64,000 bases of DNA from Thermoflavifilum thermophilum (GCF_900116565.1 NZ_FPCJ01000001.1:2352540-2416539); one strand, 5' to 3'; shown: positions 1-9,186, numbered from the stretch's first letter. Program-made: numbers and translations. Notes: generated by a model not told the origin, from the letters alone.

Positions 1-272
1 TGTGCTGGAATCAGCTGCAGCAGCGGGTCATAGAGTGTAATGCCATGCCGCTGCTGAATGTAGGGGAAAAATAATTGTGCAATATAAGCCAGCACTATGC
101 CGGCTATCAGTGTCAGCAGTGCATTCCAGCAGAAGAAAGGAATCTGGAATGCTGTTTTCCATGCTTGTTTCAGGTGTTTTAACTTACTATGAGCAACGTT
201 TTCTGCAGTAGGATGGAGGTGTTCCGTCCGCAGGGATGTTTGAGGCAAGTCTGTATGTTGGTCAGTATCCAT
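1..272 (-). CDS. Partial membrane protein, possibly PAP2-related (5' part only)
   Basis: An open frame starts at ATG 272 and runs off the left edge, giving the first 90 residues. The first ~38 are polar. Residues ~48-67 form a hydrophobic segment (sequence begins FFCWNALLTLIAGIVLAYIA), followed by a short loop with a DPLLQLIPA stretch. That loop resembles the start of PAP2/sphingomyelin-synthase-related membrane proteins, where a D-P-L-x motif follows the first transmembrane helix; this is a weak match and the catalytic part lies outside the window. The start is 8 nt downstream of the short-chain dehydrogenase stop, so the two are probably co-transcribed. Confidence 0.5.
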   Translation of the reverse strand, partial: MDTDQHTDLPQTSLRTEHLHPTAENVAHSKLKHLKQAWKTAFQIPFFCWNALLTLIAGIVLAYIAQLFFPYIQQRHGITLYDPLLQLIPA

Positions 273-280
273 AAAGCGAT

Positions 281-1063
281 TCAGCTTTGTTGTGGCCTAT
301 AGATTCGGGCAGCAACAGTCATTGACCAGCTTTTAGGCAAGCTACTTACCAGTTGGGCCATCAACTGGTTCGAGAAGCCTGGCATCACCACTTTTTTTCT
401 TTTAAAAAGCCCATCTATGGCAGCTTTGGCCACTATTTCAGCTGGCATGGCATATCGTTGTGCTGCAGGTATGTCTTTGAGCCCGGCTCTTTCATTGAAA
501 CGGGTTGCAACGGCTCCCGGTGCCAGCAAGGTTACATAGATATTCCGGCTGCGCAGCTCATAAGCCAGCGCTCTTGTGAAAGAATTCACCAGTGCTTTGG
601 AAGCGGCATACAGGTTAAAATAAGGCAGAGGCAGGTAGCCGGCCAGACTTCCCACCTGGAGGATATAAGCTGGTTCTTTGTCGGACTGCAGCAGGGGTAG
701 CAAACTATGGGTAATTTGCAGCAAGGCCATCACATTTACCTGAAGCATTTGTTGTTGTGCCTGCCAGCTAAGCCTGTCAAAGGCTCCCCACACTCCATAA
801 CCCGCATTGTTAACCAGCACACCCAGGGGTATTTGTTGATGATGCACCCACTGAATGAGCTTCTCTACTTCTGATGATGCGGCCAGGTCAGCCGGCAGAT
901 AGCGGACATCCACCTGGAATTGTTGGTGCAATTCAGCGGATGTTTGCGCCAGTATTTCTTCATTGCGCGCAACCAGCAGCAGATTCCATTTCCGTTGTGC
1001 CAGGCAACGTGCTATTTCTTTTCCAATGCCGCTGCTGGCACCGGTTACCAGTGCATATCTCAT
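281..1063 (-). CDS. Short-chain dehydrogenase/reductase (SDR family)
   Basis: This 260-residue protein is a classical SDR oxidoreductase, a cytosolic NAD(P)-dependent enzyme. The cofactor motif TGASSGIG is at residues ~7-14, NNAG follows near residue 86, and the catalytic YxxxK appears as YAASK near residue 152, preceded by an active-site serine in the VGSLAG strand. Length matches the family. Substrate cannot be read from sequence; the closest annotated relatives are DltE/YqjQ-like general reductases. It starts 16 nt after the PhyH-like gene and ends 8 nt before the next start, suggesting a short operon. The ATG at 1063 is the only sensible start because the Rossmann motif follows immediately. 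Confidence 0.9.
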   Translation of the reverse strand: MRYALVTGASSGIGKEIARCLAQRKWNLLLVARNEEILAQTSAELHQQFQVDVRYLPADLAASSEVEKLIQWVHHQQIPLGVLVNNAGYGVWGAFDRLSWQAQQQMLQVNVMALLQITHSLLPLLQSDKEPAYILQVGSLAGYLPLPYFNLYAASKALVNSFTRALAYELRSRNIYVTLLAPGAVATRFNERAGLKDIPAAQRYAMPAEIVAKAAIDGLFKRKKVVMPGFSNQLMAQLVSSLPKSWSMTVAARIYRPQQS

Positions 1064-1079
1064 ATTTCCAAAAATAGCG

Positions 1080-1892
1080 CTATTTAATCATCCGCAAAAA
1101 GCGATGATAGATGGGAGTTGGACTCCGATGGGATTTGGGGCTGTATTTTCCGCTGATGATGGGGAAATACATCACCCGCCGGCGGCTGGCCGCGCCCTGC
1201 ACCGTTGCCAATGCTACCCTATGCCAGATGCGCCCGGAGTGAACGGTGAGATCACCGGCTTCCGCTTCAATGATCAGCTCATCCGGATCCGGTGTGTTAT
1301 CTACAAAATATTTTTTGCGGAACATCATTTGGTAAAGACCTTGTTTATGTGTGCCGGGTAACACACGCAGGCCGCCTTTTTCCACCGGTGAATCGTCCAG
1401 GTAAATGCCCACATTCAGCATGGGATACAATTTGAAATTCAATACCAGATCACGCAGGCCATCCGTATGCCAGCCCAGTTTGGTGAATTCACTTTCACCC
1501 GTGTTGATGTAATGGTTGATGACGAGCCCGTCTTTTTCGTTTTCTGCTATACGCGCGTCCGGCACGTCGCCCAGAAATTTTTTAAGCTCCTGGATACGTG
1601 GATCCTGCAGCATCTCATGCAGGTAAGGATGGTGCAGGGAAGCAAATGCAAACCGATGAATCACAGTACGTCCATTCTCATCTTTGCCGTATTTGATCGG
1701 CGTGCCAAAGACTTTGTCTTTTTTCTCTGCAATCCATTGTGCTTCCAGTTCTTCCACTGCCTGAATGGCACGCTGTATTTGTGCGGGTGTAAAGAAATGT
1801 TTGTAATGAATGAAACCAAATGCATCAAAAAACTGCAGATGCTCTGCCGTAACACCGGCATCGGTGTACACAAATTTTTGATTCGGCTCCAT
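1080..1892 (-). CDS. Phytanoyl-CoA dioxygenase (PhyH) family protein
   Basis: The 270-residue product fits the PhyH branch of Fe(II)/2-oxoglutarate-dependent oxygenases. The HxD iron motif is in GWHTDG (about residue 141) and the distal iron-binding histidine lies in TVHSGRIWHRVA (about residue 217), with a following basic stretch that may bind 2-oxoglutarate. There is no signal peptide, so it should be cytosolic. The substrate is unknown; bacterial PhyH proteins hydroxylate diverse small molecules. It precedes an SDR gene, a pairing consistent with sequential oxidation but not proof of one pathway. A 7/8 match to the -7 element (TATCTTTC, 1918-1925) sits 25 nt before the start. Confidence 0.85.
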   Translation of the reverse strand: MEPNQKFVYTDAGVTAEHLQFFDAFGFIHYKHFFTPAQIQRAIQAVEELEAQWIAEKKDKVFGTPIKYGKDENGRTVIHRFAFASLHHPYLHEMLQDPRIQELKKFLGDVPDARIAENEKDGLVINHYINTGESEFTKLGWHTDGLRDLVLNFKLYPMLNVGIYLDDSPVEKGGLRVLPGTHKQGLYQMMFRKKYFVDNTPDPDELIIEAEAGDLTVHSGRIWHRVALATVQGAASRRRVMYFPIISGKYSPKSHRSPTPIYHRFLRMIK

Positions 1893-1917
1893 ATTCTTGT
1901 AGGTTTAAAACAGCTCC

Positions 1918-1925
1918 GAAAGATA
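1918..1925 (-). promoter_or_regulatory. Candidate -7 element for the PhyH-SDR operon
   Basis: Reading on the minus strand the octamer is TATCTTTC, one base from the Bacteroidota consensus TAnnTTTG, 25 nt upstream of the PhyH start codon. No clear -33 TTTG is visible. This is suggestive only. Confidence 0.35.
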
Positions 1926-2039
1926 ATCATTTTTTAACATAAAACATTTTGATTAATAGGGAAAAATTCTTTTCATTAACCAGCTGTTAAGAGATGAAAA
2001 ACTGCTGATGATCCGCCGGAAATATTGGCTGGCAGAGGA

Positions 2040-3284
2040 TTAGCTGTGATGGAAGAAAATGTAGGCTATGATGATCGCTGCCACAATGCCTGCCAGTTCG
2101 GCCAGCAGCGCGCATTGCAGGGTATATCGCGTTTTTTTGATATTTACTGAGCCGAAGTACACAGCCAATACATAAAAGGTGGTTTCGGTGGATCCCTGTA
2201 TGACGCATGCGACACGCCCGGGAAATGAGTCGGCTCCATATTGGTTCATGATTTCTACCATCAACCCTCGGGCGCCGCTTCCGCTTAATGGTTTCATCAA
2301 AGCCACAGGCAGGGCAGGTACGAAATCCGTATTTACCCCCAATGCGTGAAACACAGCTGCTATGCCCTGAATCAGGTAATCCATACACCCGGAAACCCGG
2401 AATACAGCCACAGCCACCAGAATAGCCACCAGATAGGGAATGATTTTGATAGCGATCTGAAACCCTTCTACTGCGCCGTCAATAAAAGCACTGTACACAT
2501 TTACCTTTCGGATCATGGCCAGTACGATAAAGGCTATAATCACGGAAAACAATAAAAAATTGCTCAGCACCTCACTGATGGTGTTTACTTCTGCAGCAGG
2601 CAATTGCGAGAAAAAATACAGCAGAGCGCCAATGACCAGTGTGAGTCCCCCTAATGGCAGCAGCAAAGCTTTCTGGAACAGGTTGATACGCTGATAAATG
2701 GCTACCGACACGAGTCCGGTCAACGTAGAAAAAAAAGTAGCCAGCAAAATAGGTAAAAATACATCAGCCGGATTGGCAGCCGGTATCTTAACCTGGGACC
2801 GATAAGCCATAATGCTGATGGGCAGCAGGGTAAGGCTGGATGCGTTCAGCACCAGAAACATGATCATGGCATTGGAGGCGGTATCTTTTTCGGTATTCAA
2901 TTCCTGAAGTTCTTTCATGGCTTTGAGGCCGAGGGGGGTAGCGGCATTGTCGAGCCCCAGCATATTGGCTGAAAAATTCATCAGGATAGAGCCACCGGCC
3001 GGATGATCGGGCGGAATTTCCGGGAAAAGTTTCGAAAATACGGGCCTAACGAGCCTGGAAAAGGCCCGCACCACTCCGCCCCGTTCGCCGATTTTCATGA
3101 TGCCCAGCCATAAAGTCATGATTCCTATCAGGCCAAGCGAAATATCGGCTGCGGTTTTGGCTGCATCAAACGTGCTGTTGACCATATCCTGAAAAATATG
3201 GGTATCGCCCAGCACGATGAGCTTGTACATAGCAACCACAAAAGCAATCAGGAAAAAGGCAATCCAGACAATATTCAATGCCAT
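2040..3284 (-). CDS. Nucleoside-recognition (Gate) membrane protein, SpmA-SpmB-like fusion
   Basis: A 414-residue polytopic membrane protein with two Gate/nucleoside-recognition modules in tandem, matching the SpmA+SpmB fusion common in non-sporulating Bacteroidota. The first module has the motif FSANMLGLDNAATPLGLKAM (about residues 100-119), where SpmA has its conserved N-x-L-G-x-x-N/D-A-A-T-P-x-G signature. The second includes PLSGSGARGLMVEIM and GSTETTFYVLAVYFGS near residues 332-375, typical of SpmB. The transport or structural role outside sporulation is unknown. I chose ATG 3284; an upstream TTG at 3293 would add three residues but is a poorer start. It lies 105 nt downstream of the epimerase gene and may belong to the same transcript. 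Confidence 0.85.
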   Translation of the reverse strand: MALNIVWIAFFLIAFVVAMYKLIVLGDTHIFQDMVNSTFDAAKTAADISLGLIGIMTLWLGIMKIGERGGVVRAFSRLVRPVFSKLFPEIPPDHPAGGSILMNFSANMLGLDNAATPLGLKAMKELQELNTEKDTASNAMIMFLVLNASSLTLLPISIMAYRSQVKIPAANPADVFLPILLATFFSTLTGLVSVAIYQRINLFQKALLLPLGGLTLVIGALLYFFSQLPAAEVNTISEVLSNFLLFSVIIAFIVLAMIRKVNVYSAFIDGAVEGFQIAIKIIPYLVAILVAVAVFRVSGCMDYLIQGIAAVFHALGVNTDFVPALPVALMKPLSGSGARGLMVEIMNQYGADSFPGRVACVIQGSTETTFYVLAVYFGSVNIKKTRYTLQCALLAELAGIVAAIIIAYIFFHHS

Positions 3285-3389
3285 AAGATGCAATTTTGCA
3301 ATTGGTAATACTTCGTCTCTCGGATGAGAAAAGGATCTTGGCTTGGGTTGTATCAGTCCGGCTTCAATCCGTACAGGAGTTTTCTTGTA

Positions 3390-4466
3390 CTACGAAAGCG
3401 GCTGCAATCCCAAGCCGGGTTTGTCCGTTACAGGCATCAGATATCCATCCTCTAACCTGAATCCACCTGCCACCACATCTCTTGCCAGATCAAAACTCCC
3501 ATCCAGGTCCAGATATTGCGTATGGGGGCAGGAAAGGGCTGTATGCAGGGCAGCGCTGATGCTGATGATGCTTTCATCGTTGCAGCCCCACATCAGTCTA
3601 ATTCCTGCCTGACGGGCAATGGTGGCAATATGCAAGGCCTCGCTTATGCCTCCGCATTTCATCAGTTTGATGTTGAAAATGTCTCCCGCAGCGGGTGGAA
3701 GGCTTAGCTGATAAGCATCAGCCGGTGTAATCAGGGATTCATCGATGGCAATCATGTGCCTCAGCTCTTCGGGTAATCGCCTGTAGGCATCGATGGCATG
3801 GGCTGGCAGGGGCTGCTCAATCAACTCCACGTGATAATCTTGGATCTCATGATAAAATTTGAGCAAGGAATCCGTATCATAACCCTGATTGGCATCTACG
3901 CGAATGGGCAAGTCTTTCCAGCGTTCGCGCAATTTCGCGACACGGGCTGCATCTTCCTCCCAGGAATGTCCCAGTTTTACTTTCAGGCAACGAAATCCCA
4001 AACCCAGATATTCTTCGGCCTCAGCCAATGTTTCATCCACGGATTTTATCCCAATGGTGACGGATGTGAGCATTTTTTCATGAGCCTGCCCCAGCCACTC
4101 TACCAGGGAAATACCCAGAGCCTGGCAAAAAGCATCATGCAGGGCAATATCCAGGGCAGCCAGAGCCCCTGCGTGCCCCCGAAATGCTTGATGCACGCGG
4201 TTCAGCAATTCACCCAGCCGACGGATATCCGAGCCGATGAGCAGTTCCCGCGCCTGATCAGCATGGGTAAGCACGTTCCAGGTATCATCAACATCTTCTC
4301 CTACCACGTATTTGCTTGGATTGGCCGCTCCCCATCCCACGATACCGTTTTGCAGGGTAAGGGTAACCACTACATTTTCCACATGATCCACCGTTTTGTA
4401 GGCGATGGTATAAGGGCGTTTAAGCCCCAGGTTTTCTTTGCGGATTTGCAGGTCGCGGATAATCAT
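3390..4466 (-). CDS. Enolase-superfamily dipeptide epimerase / N-acetyl-D-glutamate racemase-like
   Basis: This 358-residue cytosolic enzyme belongs to the muconate-lactonising subgroup of the enolase superfamily. Visible catalytic features, in order: KVK (second-strand lysine, in CLKVKLG, ~residue 160), metal ligands in RVDANQG (~190), IEQPL (~217), AIDESL (~242), and the opposite-face lysine in NIKLMKCGG (~267). This pattern is shared by L-Ala-D/L-Glu epimerases and by DgcA, N-acetyl-D-glutamate racemase. Its start overlaps the stop of the DUF1611 gene by four bases (ATGA), so translation is probably coupled. That pairing is the published DgcN-DgcA arrangement and tilts the call toward D-glutamate metabolism; murein dipeptide epimerisation remains the alternative. 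Confidence 0.85.
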   Translation of the reverse strand: MIIRDLQIRKENLGLKRPYTIAYKTVDHVENVVVTLTLQNGIVGWGAANPSKYVVGEDVDDTWNVLTHADQARELLIGSDIRRLGELLNRVHQAFRGHAGALAALDIALHDAFCQALGISLVEWLGQAHEKMLTSVTIGIKSVDETLAEAEEYLGLGFRCLKVKLGHSWEEDAARVAKLRERWKDLPIRVDANQGYDTDSLLKFYHEIQDYHVELIEQPLPAHAIDAYRRLPEELRHMIAIDESLITPADAYQLSLPPAAGDIFNIKLMKCGGISEALHIATIARQAGIRLMWGCNDESIISISAALHTALSCPHTQYLDLDGSFDLARDVVAGGFRLEDGYLMPVTDKPGLGLQPLS

Positions 4467-5551
4467 GCGGACGGGCTTTTGTGAGATGCAATCAGTCTGC
4501 GGATCAGGTTAATACCTTCATCAACTCCTTGTTCCAGCGGCAGCAAAACTGGCAATCCAGTTTTTGACCGATAAGCTTGTTGATATTGCAAAGCTTCTTC
4601 CAGGCTGCATTTTTCGGTGTTGAGGGTTACGGCAATCACTTCGGATCCGTACATGCGGATCAGGGCAATTTCATCTATAAGCTCGGGAATAGGGCCCCAG
4701 GCAGGATTATCATCGAAATACATTCGTTTGGGTGCGTATTGCAGAATCACATATCGGGCACCCCCCGAAAGCAAAAACTCTGCGCCGCATGGCCCGGAAG
4801 GATTGCGCAGACCCGATTGCCCTTCCAGAAAAATCACATCTGGATGTTGTTCTGTAAAACAGCTGTGGATAGCGTGCTCGAGTTCCCCGGATACGAAATC
4901 GTTGTACATCGTGTCGAGCACAAAACCATAATTGGCACCTTGCATCCAGCCTGTTTGGCCGGTGCTGATCATTTCGGCCCGCAAGCCATGACGGCGGCAA
5001 GCCTCTGTAAACAAACGGGTTGTGGTACGTTTCCCGATTTTGGTATCCATGCCCAGCACAGCCACAATAGGACAGGTAACTTCAAAGATTTTGCCCGACC
5101 AGAAATGCAGCTGATCCTTGGGTTTGGGCTTGCGGATATCAATCAATTGCACGCCTTTTTGCGAAGCTTCCTGTACCAGTTCTGGAATATCATTCAAATT
5201 CTGGTGCAAACCACTCACGATGTGAAGTCCGTGCCGGATGCATTCCAGCAACAAACGAATCATCTCGGGGGGCAACTTGCCGCCTTTGGGAGCGATACCT
5301 ACCAGTGCATATTCGATATGCCGGGGAGCTGATTGGATGGCTTCCTGCACGGTAGCATAAACAGGAATATTTCTTTTTTTTCCATCCAGCACTTCGCCTG
5401 CATCGTGCCCCGCCCAGACGGGATCAATGACTCCCAGGATGGTAAAACGTTCAGTGCCGCGAATCAGCCCATGAGCTGTTTTGGCCGGACCATCCTTTAA
5501 TGCCCCATCGGTAAGGATGATGGCTGTGCCTTGAATGTGTGGATCAATCAT
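4463..5551 (-). CDS. DUF1611 P-loop protein, DgcN-like (D-glutamate N-acetyltransferase candidate)
   Basis: The 362-residue protein has the two-part DUF1611 layout: a Rossmann-like N-terminal domain (residues ~1-125) and a C-terminal P-loop NTPase-like domain. The phosphate-binding stretch is VLGMDTKIGKRTTT (~residues 164-177), followed by STGQTGWM and the Walker-B-like VIFLEGQSGLRNPSGP (~239-254). Family members named DgcN have been described as D-glutamate N-acetyltransferases acting with the racemase DgcA; whether this protein does so is inference from the family and from the overlapping epimerase gene downstream. The ATG at 5551 gives the conserved N-terminus. It is transcribed divergently from ychF. 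Confidence 0.85.
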   Translation of the reverse strand: MIDPHIQGTAIILTDGALKDGPAKTAHGLIRGTERFTILGVIDPVWAGHDAGEVLDGKKRNIPVYATVQEAIQSAPRHIEYALVGIAPKGGKLPPEMIRLLLECIRHGLHIVSGLHQNLNDIPELVQEASQKGVQLIDIRKPKPKDQLHFWSGKIFEVTCPIVAVLGMDTKIGKRTTTRLFTEACRRHGLRAEMISTGQTGWMQGANYGFVLDTMYNDFVSGELEHAIHSCFTEQHPDVIFLEGQSGLRNPSGPCGAEFLLSGGARYVILQYAPKRMYFDDNPAWGPIPELIDEIALIRMYGSEVIAVTLNTEKCSLEEALQYQQAYRSKTGLPVLLPLEQGVDEGINLIRRLIASHKSPSA

Positions 5552-5655
5552 GAAAAAAGCATTTCAAAGGCGTAAAAATACATATTGATCTGAATTTTGA
5601 CGGGTAATCCGAAATTGGAAACAATCGTTTGTCTGCGTGCCTGCTCAAGTATCCG

Positions 5656-5663
5656 TATTTTTG
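5656..5663 (+). promoter_or_regulatory. Candidate -7 promoter element for ychF
   Basis: TATTTTTG matches TAnnTTTG exactly and ends 16 nt before the ychF start codon. A TTTG at 5628-5631 could be the -33 element, although the 24-nt spacing is slightly long. The location implies a very short leader and supports the ATG at 5680. Confidence 0.5.
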
Positions 5664-5679
5664 CGCCAAAAATTTTCAG

Positions 5680-6783
5680 ATGCCCCTTCGTGCCGGAATC
5701 GTAGGTTTACCCAATGTAGGAAAATCCACCCTGTTCAATGCAGTCAGTACCAGTGTAAAAGCGCAGGCCAGCAACTATCGTTTCTGTACCATTGAACCCA
5801 ATGTAAGCCTGGTTGAAGTACCCGATCCGCGTTTGCAGCAATTGGCTGCTTGTGTGCATCCGCAGCGGATTGTCCCTACAGTAATCGAATGGGTAGATAT
5901 TGCCGGATTGGTGAAAGGCGCCAGCAAAGGTGAAGGATTGGGCAATAAGTTTCTTTCGCACATCCGCGAAGTGGATGCCATTGTACATGTGATTCGTTGT
6001 TTTGATGATCCCCATATCATCCGTGAGGAAGGTCCTGTAGATCCCGTGGGCGACAAGGAAATTATTGATACCGAATTGCAGCTGAAAGATCTGGAAAGTG
6101 TTGAAAAGAAAATCCAGCGCGTGGAGAAAACGGTGAAATCTTCTTCGGATGCACAAATGAAAAAAGAATTTGAGATTTTGTTGCGATGCCGCCAACATTT
6201 GCAGCAAGGAAAAAATATCCGCACACTTTCCTTGACGGATGAAGAAAAAAAAGCTATTGCCGATTTGTTTTTGCTGACTGCCAAGCCAGTGATTTATGTA
6301 GCCAACGTAGATGAAAATTCCATGCTCACGGGTAATGCCTATACCCAAGCCCTCGCACAGGCTATTGCTGAAGAGAATGCTGAAATGGTAATCATGAATA
6401 ACAGCATTGAAGCCCAGATTGCTGAAATGGAAAGCGAAGAAGACAGGCAAATGTTCATGGAAGCTTATCAAATGAAAGAGCCGGCCCTGCATCGGCTGAT
6501 TCGTTCGACCTATCATTTGCTGGATCTCATCACTTTTTTTACAGCAGGAGAAAAAGAAGTGCGTGCATGGACGATTCATCGTGGCTGGAAAGCTCCACAG
6601 GCTGCGGGTGTAATTCATAGTGATTTTGAAAAAGGATTTATTAAAGCTGAAGTCATTAGCTTTGAGGATTTTATTCAATACGGATCGGAAGCTGCCTGCC
6701 GAGAGCATGGCAAATTGCGCATGGAAGGGAAAGATTATGTGGTGCAGGATGGTGATGTCATGCATTTTCGGTTTAATGTGTAA
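5680..6783 (+). CDS. ychF: Redox-regulated Obg-family ATPase YchF
   Basis: YchF/OLA1 is a conserved cytosolic P-loop ATPase that binds ribosomes and affects stress responses. The 367-residue length is normal for the family. Visible motifs: G1 GLPNVGKST (residues ~8-16), the switch region, G3 [20 protein letters not shown] (~70-89), and in the G4 position NVDE instead of the NKxD of true GTPases, which is the family hallmark of ATP preference. The C-terminal TGS domain is present ([19 protein letters not shown], ~287-305; ending in the [12 protein letters not shown] beta strand). I used ATG 5680 rather than a start 51 nt upstream because the conserved N-terminus [17 protein letters not shown] begins here. 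Confidence 0.97.
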   Translation: MPLRAGIVGLPNVGKSTLFNAVSTSVKAQASNYRFCTIEPNVSLVEVPDPRLQQLAACVHPQRIVPTVIEWVDIAGLVKGASKGEGLGNKFLSHIREVDAIVHVIRCFDDPHIIREEGPVDPVGDKEIIDTELQLKDLESVEKKIQRVEKTVKSSSDAQMKKEFEILLRCRQHLQQGKNIRTLSLTDEEKKAIADLFLLTAKPVIYVANVDENSMLTGNAYTQALAQAIAEENAEMVIMNNSIEAQIAEMESEEDRQMFMEAYQMKEPALHRLIRSTYHLLDLITFFTAGEKEVRAWTIHRGWKAPQAAGVIHSDFEKGFIKAEVISFEDFIQYGSEAACREHGKLRMEGKDYVVQDGDVMHFRFNV

Positions 6784-6803
6784 ATCATTTTATTGCACAA
6801 ATC

Positions 6804-7754
6804 ATGAATCAAACGCCTGATCAGGTTTTGTACCGCTCTTTCAGTCGGGAACAATGGAAACAATGCGGCCATCAGTTACCATTTATTGATATGCTTGACC
6901 AGCAGATTCCCAGGCTGGCAGCCCTGAACGAACCACTCACACCCGAAGAAATCCGTGATATCTATTTGCCGCTGGCCTGTTGGTTGCATGATTACATCAT
7001 GTCGTATCAACAACTGCGGCAAAAGCTGAATGAACATTTACCAGGCTGTTGCCCGCAGGCGCCGTTTATCATAGGATTGGCAGGCAGCGTAGCAGCGGGC
7101 AAAAGTACGGCTTCACGCACGTTGCAGTTTTTATTGAAACAATGGCCTCAGCATTCCCGTGTGGAAAATGTATCAACCGATGGTTTTTTGTATCCCAACA
7201 AAATTCTGGAAGAAAGAGGCATTTTGAATAAAAAAGGTTTTCCGGAAAGTTACGATGTGAAGAGGCTCATTGAGTTTCTCAAGCAGCTGAAAGCCGGATA
7301 TGATCACGTAAAAGCTCCGGTATATTCGCATTTACACTACGACATTTTACCTGATCAGTATATTGAACTTCATCATCCGGATGTAGTGATTATTGAAGGC
7401 ATTAATGTGCTGCAGGTTGGCTCACCGGGGGCCAGGCGGGCAGCCCCGCTGTTTGTGTCCGACTTTTTTGATATTTCAATTTATGTACATGCCGAAGAAG
7501 CTTATCTGCGGAAATGGTATGTTGATCGGTTCCTGTTATTGCGCGAAACAGCTTTCAAACGTCCAGAATCCTATTTCCATCAGTACGCGTCCTTGAGCGA
7601 TGCGGAAGCCATTCGGCTGGCCAATGAAATCTGGGAGAGCATTAACCTGCCAAATCTGCTGCAAAATATTCTTCCTACTCGCCGGAGAGCCACCCTGATT
7701 CTGGATAAAGGAGAAAATCATGCTGTTCAGGAAGTGCATGTTCGGTTGATGTAA
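6804..7754 (+). CDS. coaA: Type I pantothenate kinase
   Basis: CoaA phosphorylates pantothenate, the first committed step of coenzyme A synthesis. The 316-residue length equals that of the E. coli enzyme. Motifs: P-loop GLAGSVAAGKSTASR (~residues 91-105), the STDGFLYPN segment that carries the catalytic Asp and substrate contacts (~127-135), KGFPESYD (~148-155), and YSHLHYDI plus VIIEGINVLQVG (~177-204). It lies 20 nt after ychF and may be transcribed with it. Many Bacteroidota use the unrelated type III enzyme CoaX instead, so a type I kinase is a minor lineage peculiarity. Confidence 0.95.
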   Translation: MNQTPDQVLYRSFSREQWKQCGHQLPFIDMLDQQIPRLAALNEPLTPEEIRDIYLPLACWLHDYIMSYQQLRQKLNEHLPGCCPQAPFIIGLAGSVAAGKSTASRTLQFLLKQWPQHSRVENVSTDGFLYPNKILEERGILNKKGFPESYDVKRLIEFLKQLKAGYDHVKAPVYSHLHYDILPDQYIELHHPDVVIIEGINVLQVGSPGARRAAPLFVSDFFDISIYVHAEEAYLRKWYVDRFLLLRETAFKRPESYFHQYASLSDAEAIRLANEIWESINLPNLLQNILPTRRRATLILDKGENHAVQEVHVRLM

Positions 7755-7838
7755 AAAGCCTTTGTCAAAAGCCGCACACCTGCCGATAGAGAGAATGCCG
7801 CCATCTGCTGTAATTCCTTAATTCCCGCCTATTCTTCC

Positions 7839-7846
7839 TAACTTTG
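7839..7846 (+). promoter_or_regulatory. Candidate -7 promoter element for mtaB
   Basis: TAACTTTG matches TAnnTTTG exactly, 7 nt before the mtaB start codon. This implies a nearly leaderless transcript. No convincing -33 element is seen. Confidence 0.45.
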
Positions 7847-7853
7847 CATACCC

Positions 7854-9146
7854 ATGAAAACGGTAGCCTTCCATACTCTGGGCTGTAAACTCAATTTTGC
7901 CGAAACTTCCACGCTTGGCCGTATGCTGGAAGCCGAAGGATATCAGGTGTTCCGGCGAATGGATGAAGCCGTGGCCGATGTGTATGTGATTAATACCTGC
8001 TCGGTTACGGAACAGGCCGATAAGGAGTGCCGGCAAATCATCAGGCGCATCAAGCGGATGGCTCCAGAAAGCGTGGTGGTGGTTACGGGTTGTTATGCAC
8101 AGCTGCGGCCGCAGGAAATTGCGGCTATCGAGGGGGTAAACCTGGTACTGGGGGCAGCAGAAAAATTCCGGCTCGCAGCCCATCTGCAACAAATTGAACA
8201 ATCCACAAGGCGTATTTGTTCCTGCGAGGTTGAGGAGGTTAAGGATTTTCATAGTGCCTATTCCCTGCACGATCGCACACGCACTTTTTTAAAAGTGCAG
8301 GATGGTTGTGATTATCATTGCAGCTTTTGTACCATCCCCCAGGCGCGCGGCAAAAGCCGCAGCAATACCATTGCAAGCGTACTGGAAGAGGCTCGACAGA
8401 TTGCGGCTGCCGGCGTGAAAGAAATTGTGCTAACCGGTGTGAATCTGGGTGACTTTGGCAAAACGGATCCGAATCAGCATACACATCAGGAATCCCTGCT
8501 GGAGCTGATGCAGGCGCTCGACACGGTTGAGGGCATTGAACGATTCCGGATTTCATCAATTGAACCCAATTTGCTTACAAAGGATATCATTCGCTTTGTG
8601 GCGCAATCATCCCGATGGATGCCTCATTTTCATATTCCGTTGCAAAGCGGCAGCAACCGCATCCTGGGGCTCATGCGCCGACGCTATCGCCGTGAGCTTT
8701 ATGCCGAAAAAGTGCATACTATTCTCGAACATATTCCAGATTGCGCCATCGGTGTAGATGTGATTGTGGGTTTCCCCACGGAAACCGATGAAGATTTCCA
8801 ACAAACAGTTGACTTCCTGCAGTCGCTTCCCGTCGCTTATCTTCATGTGTTTACCTATTCTGAACGCGCCCATACGGCCGCTCTTTCTCTTAAGCCATCA
8901 GTGCCGCTTGCCGTTCGGCATCAGCGCAATGAAATACTCCGGCAGTTATCGGCCGCCAAGCATCAAGCGTTTGTGCAACGTTTTGTCGGTACGATTCGTC
9001 CGGTTTTGTTTGAAGCCAGCGTGAAACCTGCCAGTCAGCCAGGCCATTCAGCAATAATGGAAGGATATACCGATAATTACATCCGGGTGCAGGCACCCTA
9101 TCGGGAAAGCTGGATCAATCGTATCATTGACTGGACAATTGAATAA
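7854..9146 (+). CDS. mtaB: tRNA t6A37 C2-methylthiotransferase MtaB
   Basis: MtaB is a radical-SAM methylthiotransferase that converts t6A at position 37 of ANN-decoding tRNAs to ms2t6A. The 430-residue protein shows the UPF0004 N-terminal domain with its three cluster cysteines (TLGCKLN at ~9-15, NTCSVT at ~48-53, TGCYAQ at ~81-86) and then the radical-SAM motif DGCDYHCSFCTIP (CxxxCxxC, ~149-161). The GCKLN form, rather than GCQMN, separates MtaB from MiaB and RimO. A short C-terminal TRAM-like region completes it. The start ATG 7854 lies just after an exact -7 element. Confidence 0.93.
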   Translation: MKTVAFHTLGCKLNFAETSTLGRMLEAEGYQVFRRMDEAVADVYVINTCSVTEQADKECRQIIRRIKRMAPESVVVVTGCYAQLRPQEIAAIEGVNLVLGAAEKFRLAAHLQQIEQSTRRICSCEVEEVKDFHSAYSLHDRTRTFLKVQDGCDYHCSFCTIPQARGKSRSNTIASVLEEARQIAAAGVKEIVLTGVNLGDFGKTDPNQHTHQESLLELMQALDTVEGIERFRISSIEPNLLTKDIIRFVAQSSRWMPHFHIPLQSGSNRILGLMRRRYRRELYAEKVHTILEHIPDCAIGVDVIVGFPTETDEDFQQTVDFLQSLPVAYLHVFTYSERAHTAALSLKPSVPLAVRHQRNEILRQLSAAKHQAFVQRFVGTIRPVLFEASVKPASQPGHSAIMEGYTDNYIRVQAPYRESWINRIIDWTIE

Positions 9147-9186
9147 AATTCTGCAAGGAAAATTTTTTCTGTTTTGCAGAAGCCAT

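Noticed and set aside
5707-6765. Long antisense frame opposite ychF
   Set aside because: It is the mirror of the well-conserved ychF codons, rich in His/Phe/Ile as expected for antisense frames, with no domain.
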